Positions 16,963 to 25,649 of a stretch of 64,000 bases of DNA are shown here, in pieces (within the stretch, counting starts at the first letter, position 1; each line of letters opens with the position of its first letter). The notes beneath the pieces were generated by a model. It was not told where the DNA came from. It saw only the letters and a list, made by a program, of their open reading frames with translations, and did not search any database. Made by a program: the position numbers and the translations under genes. Origin of the DNA: Halobacillus litoralis (lineage in GTDB: Bacteria; Bacillota; Bacilli; Bacillales; Halobacillaceae); NCBI RefSeq assembly GCF_020524085.2, contig NZ_CP129016.1:3466001-3530000 (forward strand). Direction: 5' to 3'.

Positions 16963-18267
16963 ATGATTGAAGAAATCGATGCTTTTATACAACAGGTAGA
17001 TTCCGATTTGATCTCCTGGCGACGCGAGCTCCATCAGCACCCTGAGCTCGGTTTCCGGGAATATCAAACCACCTACAAAATCGCAACAAAATTAGAAGAA
17101 CTGGGGTTTGCGATCTATACAGGGAAAGAAGCTTTACAAAGCGATTCACGATCCGGGGTTCCGAAAGACAGGGATCTTCAAAAAGCAGAAGCCCGTGCTT
17201 TGAAAGATGGTGTACCAGAAGGTTGGATCGAAACAATGAAAGGTGGTCACACAGGTGTGGTCGCCCAGTGGGATACAGGAATCGAAGGTCCCCACCTCGC
17301 TTTCCGGTTCGACATTGATGCTCTCCCTATTCTGGAAGCAGAGGACAGCGAACATTTCCCATACGAATACGACTTCCAATCCAAAGAAAACGGTATCATG
17401 CACGCCTGTGGGCATGACGGCCACGCTGCTATCGGCCTTGGTCTGGCCTCCTTCATCTCTCATTTCAAAGATCGCTGGAAAGGATCTTTCACTCTTCTAT
17501 TTCAGCCGGCAGAAGAAGGTGGTCGTGGTGCGAAGGCGATGGTGGATCAGGGCTGGCTTAAAGGGGTCGATCAGTTTTATTCCGGTCACATCGGCATCAA
17601 ACCCCTCCCTGTCGGAACGATTGCCGCAAGTACCGAAGGGTTTCTCGCTTCTTCCAAACTGAATGTCACGTTTAGCGGGCAGTCTTCCCATGCAGGAATG
17701 AAGCCGGAAGACGGCCGGAATGCTCTCCTTGCAGCGGCAACGGCAGCCACCCAGCTTCATGCCATCCCTCGCCATAGTGAAGGCGTGAGCCGGATCAACG
17801 TCGGAAAGCTGATCGCCGGAAATGGGCGGAACATCATTTCGGATGCTGGTTACTTGGAGATTGAAACACGGGGAGAAACGAAGTCCATCAATGAATATAT
17901 GCAAAAAGAAGCCGAACGCATCATCCAGTCAGCCGCTTCAATGTACAACGTAGAAGTGGCCATCGAATTCGTAGGAAAGACAGAACAAATGCACGGAGAC
18001 ACTGCTCTGATCCCCTTCATCCAGGACACATGTATAAACAGCTCCTGGATTGAGAACATCGATCAAGTGGCGGAAGTCTCAGGGTCAGAGGATGCAAGTT
18101 TTATGATGAATGCTGTCCAAGCTGGTGGAGGTCTAGCGACTTATATGTTGTTCGGCACACACTTGCCATCCAACCACCACTCCCCTGCCTTCGATTTCGA
18201 AGAGGCCGTTTTACCCGTAGCATTGGCTGCCTATGCACATGTAATTAGAGGAGGAAATTCGCTTTGA
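16963..18267 (+). CDS. M20 amidohydrolase, AbgA-like (p-aminobenzoyl-glutamate hydrolase subunit)
   Basis: A 434-residue protein close in length to AbgA. AbgA and AbgB form the enzyme that splits p-aminobenzoyl-glutamate, a folate breakdown product. Motifs: RRELHQHPELGF at the N-terminus, FRFDIDALPI, MHACGHDGHAA, FQPAEEGGRG and the dimer-domain SGQSSHAGMKPEDGRN. A longer insert of about 40 residues near 55-90 (RSGVPKDRDLQKAEARALKDG) is typical of the AbgA branch. It starts two bases after the previous stop. No AbgB is present by name; the preceding M20D protein could be its partner, which would be a testable pairing. The downstream AbgT-type transporter supports the substrate class. Confidence 0.85.
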   Translation: MIEEIDAFIQQVDSDLISWRRELHQHPELGFREYQTTYKIATKLEELGFAIYTGKEALQSDSRSGVPKDRDLQKAEARALKDGVPEGWIETMKGGHTGVVAQWDTGIEGPHLAFRFDIDALPILEAEDSEHFPYEYDFQSKENGIMHACGHDGHAAIGLGLASFISHFKDRWKGSFTLLFQPAEEGGRGAKAMVDQGWLKGVDQFYSGHIGIKPLPVGTIAASTEGFLASSKLNVTFSGQSSHAGMKPEDGRNALLAAATAATQLHAIPRHSEGVSRINVGKLIAGNGRNIISDAGYLEIETRGETKSINEYMQKEAERIIQSAASMYNVEVAIEFVGKTEQMHGDTALIPFIQDTCINSSWIENIDQVAEVSGSEDASFMMNAVQAGGGLATYMLFGTHLPSNHHSPAFDFEEAVLPVALAAYAHVIRGGNSL

Positions 18268-19499
18268 AACAATGGTTAGAAGATAAACTATTACAACTCA
18301 ACGTAACCGACCAGATGGATGAGGTGAACGGCTTCACCAGACTGAGCTATACCGAGGAAGAAAAAAAGGCGCACGAAGCATTTAAAAAAGTGGCCGCTGA
18401 ATTGAACCTTGACGTGACACAAGACGCTGCCGGCAATCTATGGGCACGATGGAGTGCTGAAAAGGAAGACGCGCCTACCATTGCGGTCGGGTCCCACCTG
18501 GATACTGTCAGTTCCGGTGGAGGCTACGATGGTGCTGCCGGAGTTTTGACTGGCTTAGCTGCTGTCAAACGTCTGAAAGACAAAGGGTTCAAGCCCAAGA
18601 AGAACATCGATGTGATTTGTTTTGCTTCAGAAGAGTCCGCCCGCTTCGGCGTATCCACGGTAGGAAGCAAAGCTGTCGCCGGAATGATCGAAAAAGACGA
18701 ACTTGGAAAGGTCGTCGATGCTGACGGAATCTCCATTAAAGAAGCCGTCGAATCTTATGGTCTATCATGGGACTCGATTGATCAGGCAGAAAAAACTACC
18801 GACGACATCGAAAGTTTCCTTGAGCTTCATATCGAGCAGGGAACGCAGATTGAAGAGAACGGAGCGGAGATAGGGATCGTGAGAGGAGTCGCCTGCCCCG
18901 TACGCTTGCAAGTCACCGTCAAAGGGATGGCCAACCATACCGGGACGACCCCTATGCATAACCGCTCTGATGCTTTTGTCGCAGCTGCACCACTCATTAC
19001 GTATGTAGAAGAGCAAGCACGGAAACTGAATGAGGATCAAACCACACCGATTGTAGCGACCGTAAGTACTGTCCATCTCTCTCCCAACGTCATGAACGTC
19101 ATTCATGGAGAAGTTCAGTTGGGTATTGATATTCGAAGTGTTGATGATGAACTGAAACGAGGCCTTGCCGATCAAATTCGCTCCTACTGTGAAACGATGA
19201 ATTCCTCTGTTCACGTCCACACTCTCGTCGATAATGATTCTGTCCATCTGAATCCTTCGATTGAAAAGAAACTAGTAGAAATAACCGAAAATACAGGCTA
19301 TCGCGCCCACTCCATGGACAGTGGTGCCGGTCACGATGTCATGAACATGGCGACCCGCTGGCCATCAGGACTCATCTTCATTCCTTGCCGTGAAGGCATC
19401 AGTCACCATCCGAGAGAACATGCGTCGATTGAAGATTTAAATAAGGGAACCAACGTATTGGCTGCTTATTTAGAATCAGAAACGAGTGAAGATCGATGA
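18264..19499 (+). CDS. M20 family N-carbamoyl-amino-acid hydrolase / allantoate amidohydrolase-like
   Basis: Metal-dependent amidohydrolase of 411 residues of the hydantoinase/carbamoylase group. Visible metal and substrate motifs are VGSHLDTVSSGGGYDGA, FASEESARFG, LELHIEQG and DSGAGHD near the C-terminus. Such enzymes hydrolyse N-carbamoyl amino acids, allantoate or ureidoglycolate. It begins with TTG overlapping the previous stop (TTGA), with AGGAGG upstream, and its own stop overlaps the next start (ATGA), so translation is coupled. Within this operon it probably processes ureido or acyl derivatives released with the aminobenzoyl-glutamate-like substrate; exact substrate unknown. Confidence 0.87.
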   Translation: MKQWLEDKLLQLNVTDQMDEVNGFTRLSYTEEEKKAHEAFKKVAAELNLDVTQDAAGNLWARWSAEKEDAPTIAVGSHLDTVSSGGGYDGAAGVLTGLAAVKRLKDKGFKPKKNIDVICFASEESARFGVSTVGSKAVAGMIEKDELGKVVDADGISIKEAVESYGLSWDSIDQAEKTTDDIESFLELHIEQGTQIEENGAEIGIVRGVACPVRLQVTVKGMANHTGTTPMHNRSDAFVAAAPLITYVEEQARKLNEDQTTPIVATVSTVHLSPNVMNVIHGEVQLGIDIRSVDDELKRGLADQIRSYCETMNSSVHVHTLVDNDSVHLNPSIEKKLVEITENTGYRAHSMDSGAGHDVMNMATRWPSGLIFIPCREGISHHPREHASIEDLNKGTNVLAAYLESETSEDR

Positions 19500-20806
19500 A
19501 AACCAAAATCGGAGTCATCGGACCGAAAGATTCCGTCGAACAGATTATGTATGTCGCAGAGGAATTCGAACACATCACCTTCTATCCTCATGCGTATGAA
19601 AAATTATCAGACGTAAAAGACATCCTGAAGGAACATCGACATCACGTAGATCAATGGTTTTTCTCAGGCGTCCTTAACCACACCTATGCGATGGAAAACA
19701 ATTTAATTACAGAAGAAGAAAGTGCTTATCCACCCCTTCATGGATCCAGTTTTTTCGGAATTTTATTGGAAGCTCAACTGACATCGAACCATGTCTACCG
19801 AAAAGTCAGTATCGATACAATCGCCAACGAAGAATTTGACAAAATCTTATCTTACTACCAGTTGGATGAACTCGATTACGAAAACTTTCCTTTTGAGAAC
19901 GTCCGCCACACGGATGAACTGACTGCGTTTCATAGCCAACTATACGAAGAAGGGAAAACAGAAGTCGTGATCACATCGATCAAGGCGGTCTACAAAGAAC
20001 TGAAAGAGAGAAATGTACCCGTATTCCGGGTGACTCCTTCGTACCTGTCGATCAAAATGATCATTCAGTTTTTAGAGGAACGCGCCCAATCCAAGCATTT
20101 CCGAAATTCTCAGGTAGCCATCATCGGCTGCCGTGTGGAGATGAATGCGTCCCACGCTGAAGAAAACTACTACTCTTTCAAAACCAAATACCAGGAACTC
20201 GACGTACGCAGACAATTGCTATCCATTGCCGAGAAAACCAATGGTTCTGTCATGCAGCTGGGAGACGGACTCTTCTTCATTTTCACAACTCGTGGGGAGC
20301 TGAGCGAAGAGTCGGAAGCAGACCTCTTCACACTCATTGAAGATATTCGTCTGCAAACGAATTTGACCGCCCGCGTATCGATCGGTTTTGGCGAGACCGT
20401 ATCTCAAGCAGAAAATCATGTCAGAATCGGTTTCCGTCACATCAAGGATGAGCAGGAACCTCTTCTTCTCATCGTCGATGAAGACCAATCCATTTCACTG
20501 AAACAACAACAAAAGACGTTCAATTACCACACCACCGAAATTGGTCATACCTTGCAAAACAAAATGAAAGAAGCCAATCTCAGCCCCCTGGCGTGATTTC
20601 TAAACTGATCGCTTATTCCAAGCAGTACCATCGGGATCACTTTTCTTCCCCAGGATTTGTCCCGATGGTTGAAAAGCACCGAACGCAATGGAAGACGGAT
20701 TCTGGCAGAGTTGGAACGGGTACGAATCGTCGAACAAGCTGGAGAACAGCAGTCCGGCGAACGAGGAAGACCGAGAAAAGTTTTCCGTTTTCTCAAGGAG
20801 GATTAA
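19496..20806 (+). pseudogene. Transcriptional regulator with C-terminal HTH, broken by a -1 and a +1 frameshift
   Basis: Frame 1 gives 366 residues ending at TGA 20594. Coding clearly goes on: from 20593 another frame reads ISKLIAYSKQYHRDHFSS, and from 20651 the first frame resumes with QDLSRWLKSTERNGRRILAE and ends GERGRPRKVFRFLKED at 20804-20806. One base is missing near 20592 and one extra C occurs in CCCC near 20650. The restored C-terminus is a winged-helix DNA-binding domain ending in an R-G-R-P tail. The N-terminal two thirds has a Rossmann-like start (KIGVIGPKDSVEQ) and a middle part resembling a degenerate cyclase fold (VSIGFGETVSQAENHVRIGF). It lies between the hydrolases and the transporter, so it is the likely operon regulator. 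Confidence 0.8.
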
Positions 20807-20880
20807 CCCTTCCTCCCTTCTTCCTTCTTTTTACGGAACAATTAAGGAACTTTTCCTAAAATATAGAAAGGATGATTAAC

Positions 20881-22407
20881 ATGAATGATCAAAGCTCTAC
20901 AAAGAAAGCAAAAGGTTTTTCCAGGCTGTTAAACGGCGTGGAAAAGGTCGGGAATAAACTACCTGACCCGTTTATGCTGTTTGTTTACCTCTCTGTTTTT
21001 ACCATCATTGGCTCCTGGATCATTTCCCTCTTCGGCGTTACGACAACACAGCCGGGTACCGGGGAAGAAATCGCTATTAAAAGCTTAATTTCAGGAGAAG
21101 GACTACAATATATCCTCACCTCCATGCTCGAAAATTTCACTGGATTCAAGCCGCTCGGCCTCGTGTTGGCGATGATGCTTGGTATTGGACTGGCTAACAA
21201 GGTCGGCTTATTGGAAACTGCGATTAAGAGCACGATTTTGAAAGCACCGAAATCTTTGATCACTTATGCCGTTATTTTCGTCGGTATTCTAGGTAACCTG
21301 GCTTCAGATGCCGCATTTGTTATCGTCCCACCACTAGCTGCCATGGTATTCTATACGCTCGGCCGTCACCCTTTGGCCGGTTTGGCCGCTGGTTTTGCCG
21401 GTGTAGGTTCTGGTTTCACCGCCAACATCATCATTGCCGGGACAGACGCTTTGCTTTCTGGAATCTCTACAGAAGTCATGGAAAGCCTGGACTCCAACAT
21501 TGTCGTCACACCTGTGGATAACTGGTATTTCATGATTGTCTCTGTTGTAGTCCTATCCGTCACTGGAGCGTTAATTACTGAAAAAATCGTCGAACCTCGT
21601 CTAGGTAAATATGAAGGGGAAGGCGGTACAGAGTTAGAGGAAAGTACAAAACTGGAAAAACGCGGATTTAGAAATGCTGTCTTTGCCGCTCTCGGATTTA
21701 TTGCTATCCTAATCGTCGCCATTGCCATCCCTGGATCAGCGTTGAGAAATGAAGAAGGAGGAATCATCCCCTCTCCATTCTTGAGTGGAATCGTCCCTAT
21801 CATTCTATTATTCTTCATCACTATTGGCGTTGCTTACGGGGTTACGGTTAAGAAAATCACTTCCACACGCGATATCTCAGGCTATATGGGAGAAGCCATG
21901 AAAGAAATGTCCGGTTTCATCGTCCTGATTTTCGCAGCTGCCCAATTCATCGCTTACTTCGACTGGACGAACATCGGCACATGGATTGCCGTCAGCGGAG
22001 CGAACTTCTTAGGATCGATTAACATGACAGGACTTCCAGTTGTGATCGGATTCGTCTTCTTGACCGCATTGATGAATATGTTCATTTTCAGTGGATCTGC
22101 CCAGTGGGCACTCGAAGCACCGATTTTCCTGAAGATGTTCTACCTGCTGGACTATCATCCGGCATTCATTCAGGCCGCATACCGTATCGCCGATTCATCT
22201 ACAAACATCATTACGCCGATGAACCCATATATCATTATCGTTCTAGCCTTTATGAAAGAATACGATAAGAAAGCCGGGCTCGGTACCTTGATTGCACTAA
22301 TGCTGCCTTATGCTGTTATTTTCTTAAGTGTCTGGATTGTTTTATTGCTTGCTTTTGCTTTGCTGGGCATTCCATTCGGTCCTGGCGTCGGCATGTATAT
22401 CAACTAA
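20881..22407 (+). CDS. abgT: AbgT family transporter (p-aminobenzoyl-glutamate or related)
   Basis: Inner-membrane transporter of 508 residues with about nine to ten helices. Family stretches include PDPFMLFVYLSVFT, LGNLASDAAFVIVPPLAAMVF, AGFAGVGSGFTANIIIAGTD, FSGSAQWALEAPIF and ADSSTNIITPMNPY. The E. coli member imports p-aminobenzoyl-glutamate; other family members export sulfonamides. Here it closes an operon with M20 hydrolases, which favours import for breakdown. ATG 20881 is chosen since AAAGG lies nine bases upstream; ATG 20872 directly abuts it. A terminator follows. Confidence 0.9.
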   Translation: MNDQSSTKKAKGFSRLLNGVEKVGNKLPDPFMLFVYLSVFTIIGSWIISLFGVTTTQPGTGEEIAIKSLISGEGLQYILTSMLENFTGFKPLGLVLAMMLGIGLANKVGLLETAIKSTILKAPKSLITYAVIFVGILGNLASDAAFVIVPPLAAMVFYTLGRHPLAGLAAGFAGVGSGFTANIIIAGTDALLSGISTEVMESLDSNIVVTPVDNWYFMIVSVVVLSVTGALITEKIVEPRLGKYEGEGGTELEESTKLEKRGFRNAVFAALGFIAILIVAIAIPGSALRNEEGGIIPSPFLSGIVPIILLFFITIGVAYGVTVKKITSTRDISGYMGEAMKEMSGFIVLIFAAAQFIAYFDWTNIGTWIAVSGANFLGSINMTGLPVVIGFVFLTALMNMFIFSGSAQWALEAPIFLKMFYLLDYHPAFIQAAYRIADSSTNIITPMNPYIIIVLAFMKEYDKKAGLGTLIALMLPYAVIFLSVWIVLLLAFALLGIPFGPGVGMYIN

Positions 22408-22420
22408 ATTTTTCAATCAT

Positions 22421-22457
22421 TAAAAAGGCTCCAAGTTTACTTGGAGCCTTTTTATTA
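22421..22457 (+). terminator. Terminator of the AbgT operon
   Basis: AAAAAGGCTCCAAG / CTTGGAGCCTTTTT stem-loop with T-run. Confidence 0.9.
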
Positions 22458-22540
22458 TACCTTCCTATCATTGAACTTTGTACATAACTCCCCCACTCGA
22501 ATCCTTCATTTGTAAATAGGGTTAGGTGTTGATGGTTGAA

Positions 22541-22581
22541 GAAGCCTGCCCCCGTTTAAATATAACAAGGGGCAGGCTTTC
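22541..22581 (-). terminator. Probable terminator of the siderophore operon
   Basis: Stem AAGCCTGCCCC / GGGGGCAGGCTT with a 15-base loop just past the aspartokinase stop; the T-run is short. Confidence 0.6.
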
Positions 22582-22590
22582 GAGTGACTT

Positions 22591-23799
22591 TCAATAGGCA
22601 AGCGGAAATTTATGATGATTCACACCAACAAAGGCGTCATACACCCGTCGAGCCATATCTGTTCCATGTTCTTCAGGGACCGAAACACTCCATACGGCGG
22701 TATGACTGTCGATTGGGTGAATCTCTTTTAAAGGCATCCACTCTTTTTCATTCAACGAAGCGGTCTGCTTCCTTTTTCCTTCCTCCTGACCGAAAACCAA
22801 ATGAATGGCCGCTTTTTGAACCTCCGTTTGAATGGTTTGTATTCCCAGCTGAACTTTGGATTGATCAAGGCAGGTGATTACCTGGTCAAGGTCGTCTTCC
22901 TTGATCACGACGAGAAATTCCTCCGTTTGTAAATGAACAGACGTGGTTCCGATTATGTCCATATCCTTCAACCATTCCAACAGTTTTTCCTTTTTCAACC
23001 GACTTCCCGAAAGACGGAGGTGACAGAGGTTGTTTTGATACGTGACCCCGGCGACAGAAGTGGGAGACGGATCATTGGATATCCAAGTCCCTGGCTCTTC
23101 ACAGAAGCTGGAACGAATAACAAGAGGAACTTGATATTCTTTCGCATGTGCGACCGCTCGCGGATGAATCACCCCTGCTCCCATTTCAGCCATGGTTAGA
23201 AGGCTGTCGTAATCCATGTAGGAATACTTGCCTGCATGCGGGATCATGCGAGGGTCTGCCGCATACACCCCATCGACATCCGTGCAGATGTCACAACGCC
23301 CCGCTTTCAAGTCAGCAGCCAAAGCAGCAGCTGTCGTATCGGAGCCGCCTCGGCCAAGTGTGCAGATTTCACCGCTCGCCGCTGCACCTTGAAATCCGGC
23401 TACGATGACTACCTTTCCCTGTTGCAGCTCTTTCTTAATGGCACGAGAATCAATGGACGTGATCCTGGCATTCCCGTGGAGGTGTTCCACTTCAATCCCG
23501 GCCTGCTCGCCTGTCATCGCGATGGCTGCCTGTCCTTTCTCCTGTAGGGCAAGGGCCATCAGGGCACATGACACTTGTTCTCCTGTAGCTAAAAGCAAAT
23601 CCTTCTCTCTCCCGCTTGTACAAGAAGAGACTTCACGAGAGAGTTGCACCAGTCGATTGGTCGAATTCCCCATGGCTGAGACAACGACGACCAATTGGTT
23701 TCCTTTCTTCTGTTCGCCAATAATGAGACCGGCTGCCTGTTTGATTCGTTCGGTTGTTTGTAGTGAAGTTCCTCCATATTTTTGGACAATGATTGCCAC
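22591..23799 (-). CDS. Aspartokinase encoded in the siderophore operon
   Basis: Phosphorylates aspartate to start aspartate semialdehyde formation. The kinase domain is complete: KYGGTSL at 8-14, the LLLATGEQVS stretch, the LGRGGSDTTAAALA nucleotide loop and CTDVDGVYAADPR; a regulatory ACT region follows (about 265-385). Length 402. GTG 23799 lies 25 bases after the IucC-like gene and is preceded by AGAGGGATGG, so it is the last gene of the siderophore transcript. Diaminobutyrate aminotransferase at the operon head consumes aspartate semialdehyde, so this copy most likely boosts precursor supply during iron limitation. The C-terminal regulatory part ends with an unusual long tail (YDAFVGVNHHKFPLAY); whether it is feedback-inhibited by lysine cannot be read from sequence. 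Confidence 0.9.
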   Translation of the reverse strand: MAIIVQKYGGTSLQTTERIKQAAGLIIGEQKKGNQLVVVVSAMGNSTNRLVQLSREVSSCTSGREKDLLLATGEQVSCALMALALQEKGQAAIAMTGEQAGIEVEHLHGNARITSIDSRAIKKELQQGKVVIVAGFQGAAASGEICTLGRGGSDTTAAALAADLKAGRCDICTDVDGVYAADPRMIPHAGKYSYMDYDSLLTMAEMGAGVIHPRAVAHAKEYQVPLVIRSSFCEEPGTWISNDPSPTSVAGVTYQNNLCHLRLSGSRLKKEKLLEWLKDMDIIGTTSVHLQTEEFLVVIKEDDLDQVITCLDQSKVQLGIQTIQTEVQKAAIHLVFGQEEGKRKQTASLNEKEWMPLKEIHPIDSHTAVWSVSVPEEHGTDMARRVYDAFVGVNHHKFPLAY

Positions 23800-23824
23800 G
23801 ATCCATCCCTCTTTTCGTCAGGTA

Positions 23825-25633
23825 TCACACCGTCTGTTCTTTAAAAGCAACCAGTGCGTTGGTTACGTTGCCAAATTCGGATGCATGCGGGCGATCATCT
23901 CCATCCGCATATCCATAATCGACCATACGGTTGCGGTTCAGGCAAAGCTTCGTCATTTCCGGTTTGAAGAAATCAAACAGCTCAAACCGATCCTTCAGTT
24001 CAGGGAACCTGCGCTGGTAGTCGTGGATGGAGCCTGCAAGCAGCTGCCAAAAGGTTTCTTCCGACAACAGCTGATGTTTTTCTAAGATATGGCTTAAGTA
24101 ACGAAGATGGCAGATGAAAAGTCCAGTAAAGATAAACTGCGTCAAACCTTCCGGTGGTTCTGTTCGCAGCACGGCTTTCATTTCTTCCGTTACATGCGCA
24201 AGCTCAGGAAATGGCTGATCGGTCACGTTCACGTCATCGACAAAGTCCTTGACGGCAAGACGATGCGGCTCATGATCTTTCAGCACGAGAATCGTATTCT
24301 GCCCGTGCGGAGAAAAGACCGTCCCATATTTGTATAAGTAGTGAAGCAAAGGATCCATGACCACTTTATAAAACTTCTTCATCCAACTTTCCGCATCCAG
24401 TCCAGAAGACTCGATCAACGATTGTATGAAAGGTTTCCCGTGAGGATCTTCGTGAACCAGTGCCGCAAGTGTGATGGCTTGCTCGCCGTCTTCCAGATAC
24501 GTATAGATGCTTTCACGCCAAATCGTCCCCAGCATTTCAAGGTATTGATACGGAGCATCCTTAACCGAAGCGTAATGTTTATGATCCACATTGATGCTTG
24601 CGTTTTCCCCTGGCAGAATCACCCGGCACTCGTTCTTTAGGAAGTCGTCTTGTTCATAAAGCCCTTTGATCCATTCGGTGACTTTCGGGGCAATCACTGT
24701 CCGTTCGGCAGGCAGCCCTCGGTACACAAGAGTATTCAGAATGCTGATTGGAAGCTTGACATGATGTTTCTCTTTGGTACTTCTATTAACAAACGTACGG
24801 ATCGACTGTTGGGGAAGATACGCATCGTCACCATCTCCAACAGCAATGATCTCCTTTTTCGCGATTTCTTCCGGGAAGTTTTGGATCAGCTGATTTTTCC
24901 ACTGCCATTCATGTACTGGGAAAAAGTAATAATCCTCCGGATCACGGTTCTGTCTCCTCACCTCGGCAAAGAATCGTTCCCTCTCTTGTTCACTTAATTC
25001 CTCATTCAGAAGTTTTTCATAGCTCAGGTCCTGAATAGACCGGAAGGTTGCTCGTTCCTTATGAGCAGCAATCCAGGAGAGCTTCACTTCCTGTTGATGC
25101 TCGGGAGCGAAGCGAAGGTAGTCATCATAACCGAAGCCAATTCTTCCTTTGTTGTAAGTGATCCATGGATGCCCCTTCATATACCCTTCCAGATCAGCGT
25201 AGTCAAGAGAAATCAACTCATCAGACGACACATCTGTCTTTTCCATCAGATGAACATCCGCGATCAAAGTGGCGTGCATTTCTTTGATTAAATGGCCGGT
25301 GGTTTCTGGTGACATGCCGATGATTTCCTTTAAGTCAATCAGCAATTCGATGGCGTTGTCCGCTTCTTCTTCCTCGCCATGCTCCACTTTTTTCAAATCC
25401 TTAGCAGAGACATCAAAACTGTCGAATAAACGTTTTTCAGCAACGAAACGGTACGATTTTTCCTTGAAAACGGAAAGTTCATAAGCTCCCGTTTTCCCAT
25501 CTACATGTAAAACTTCCGGCTGAATCATATCCTCATACATATATTCCGCGAACATTTTCGCCATCAACTGCTGATTCGCCTTTTTCCAATTCTCTCTGTT
25601 CAATTGTTCATGAATGTCCTTTTGAAATAACAA
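23825..25633 (-). CDS. rhbF: IucA/IucC family NIS siderophore synthetase (RhbF/IucC-like)
   Basis: ATP-dependent, NRPS-independent siderophore synthetase of 602 residues, expected to join citrate or a citryl mono-amide to a hydroxamate amine. Recognisable conserved regions are GHPWITYNKGRIGFG (ATP/citrate site), the HEWQWKN segment, SIRTFVNRS, KLPISILNTLVYRG, and the C-terminal HGQNTILVLKD and FHRIAV-type VKDFVDDV with the ferric-transporter-like tail. TTG 25633 follows AGAGGGGATC. It is sixth in the order rhbABCDEF and lies 16 bases after the monooxygenase gene. By comparison with rhizobactin 1021 and schizokinen loci, this is the second condensation enzyme of the pathway. Confidence 0.9.
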   Translation of the reverse strand: MLFQKDIHEQLNRENWKKANQQLMAKMFAEYMYEDMIQPEVLHVDGKTGAYELSVFKEKSYRFVAEKRLFDSFDVSAKDLKKVEHGEEEEADNAIELLIDLKEIIGMSPETTGHLIKEMHATLIADVHLMEKTDVSSDELISLDYADLEGYMKGHPWITYNKGRIGFGYDDYLRFAPEHQQEVKLSWIAAHKERATFRSIQDLSYEKLLNEELSEQERERFFAEVRRQNRDPEDYYFFPVHEWQWKNQLIQNFPEEIAKKEIIAVGDGDDAYLPQQSIRTFVNRSTKEKHHVKLPISILNTLVYRGLPAERTVIAPKVTEWIKGLYEQDDFLKNECRVILPGENASINVDHKHYASVKDAPYQYLEMLGTIWRESIYTYLEDGEQAITLAALVHEDPHGKPFIQSLIESSGLDAESWMKKFYKVVMDPLLHYLYKYGTVFSPHGQNTILVLKDHEPHRLAVKDFVDDVNVTDQPFPELAHVTEEMKAVLRTEPPEGLTQFIFTGLFICHLRYLSHILEKHQLLSEETFWQLLAGSIHDYQRRFPELKDRFELFDFFKPEMTKLCLNRNRMVDYGYADGDDRPHASEFGNVTNALVAFKEQTV

Positions 25634-25649
25634 ATCGATCCCCTCTTTC

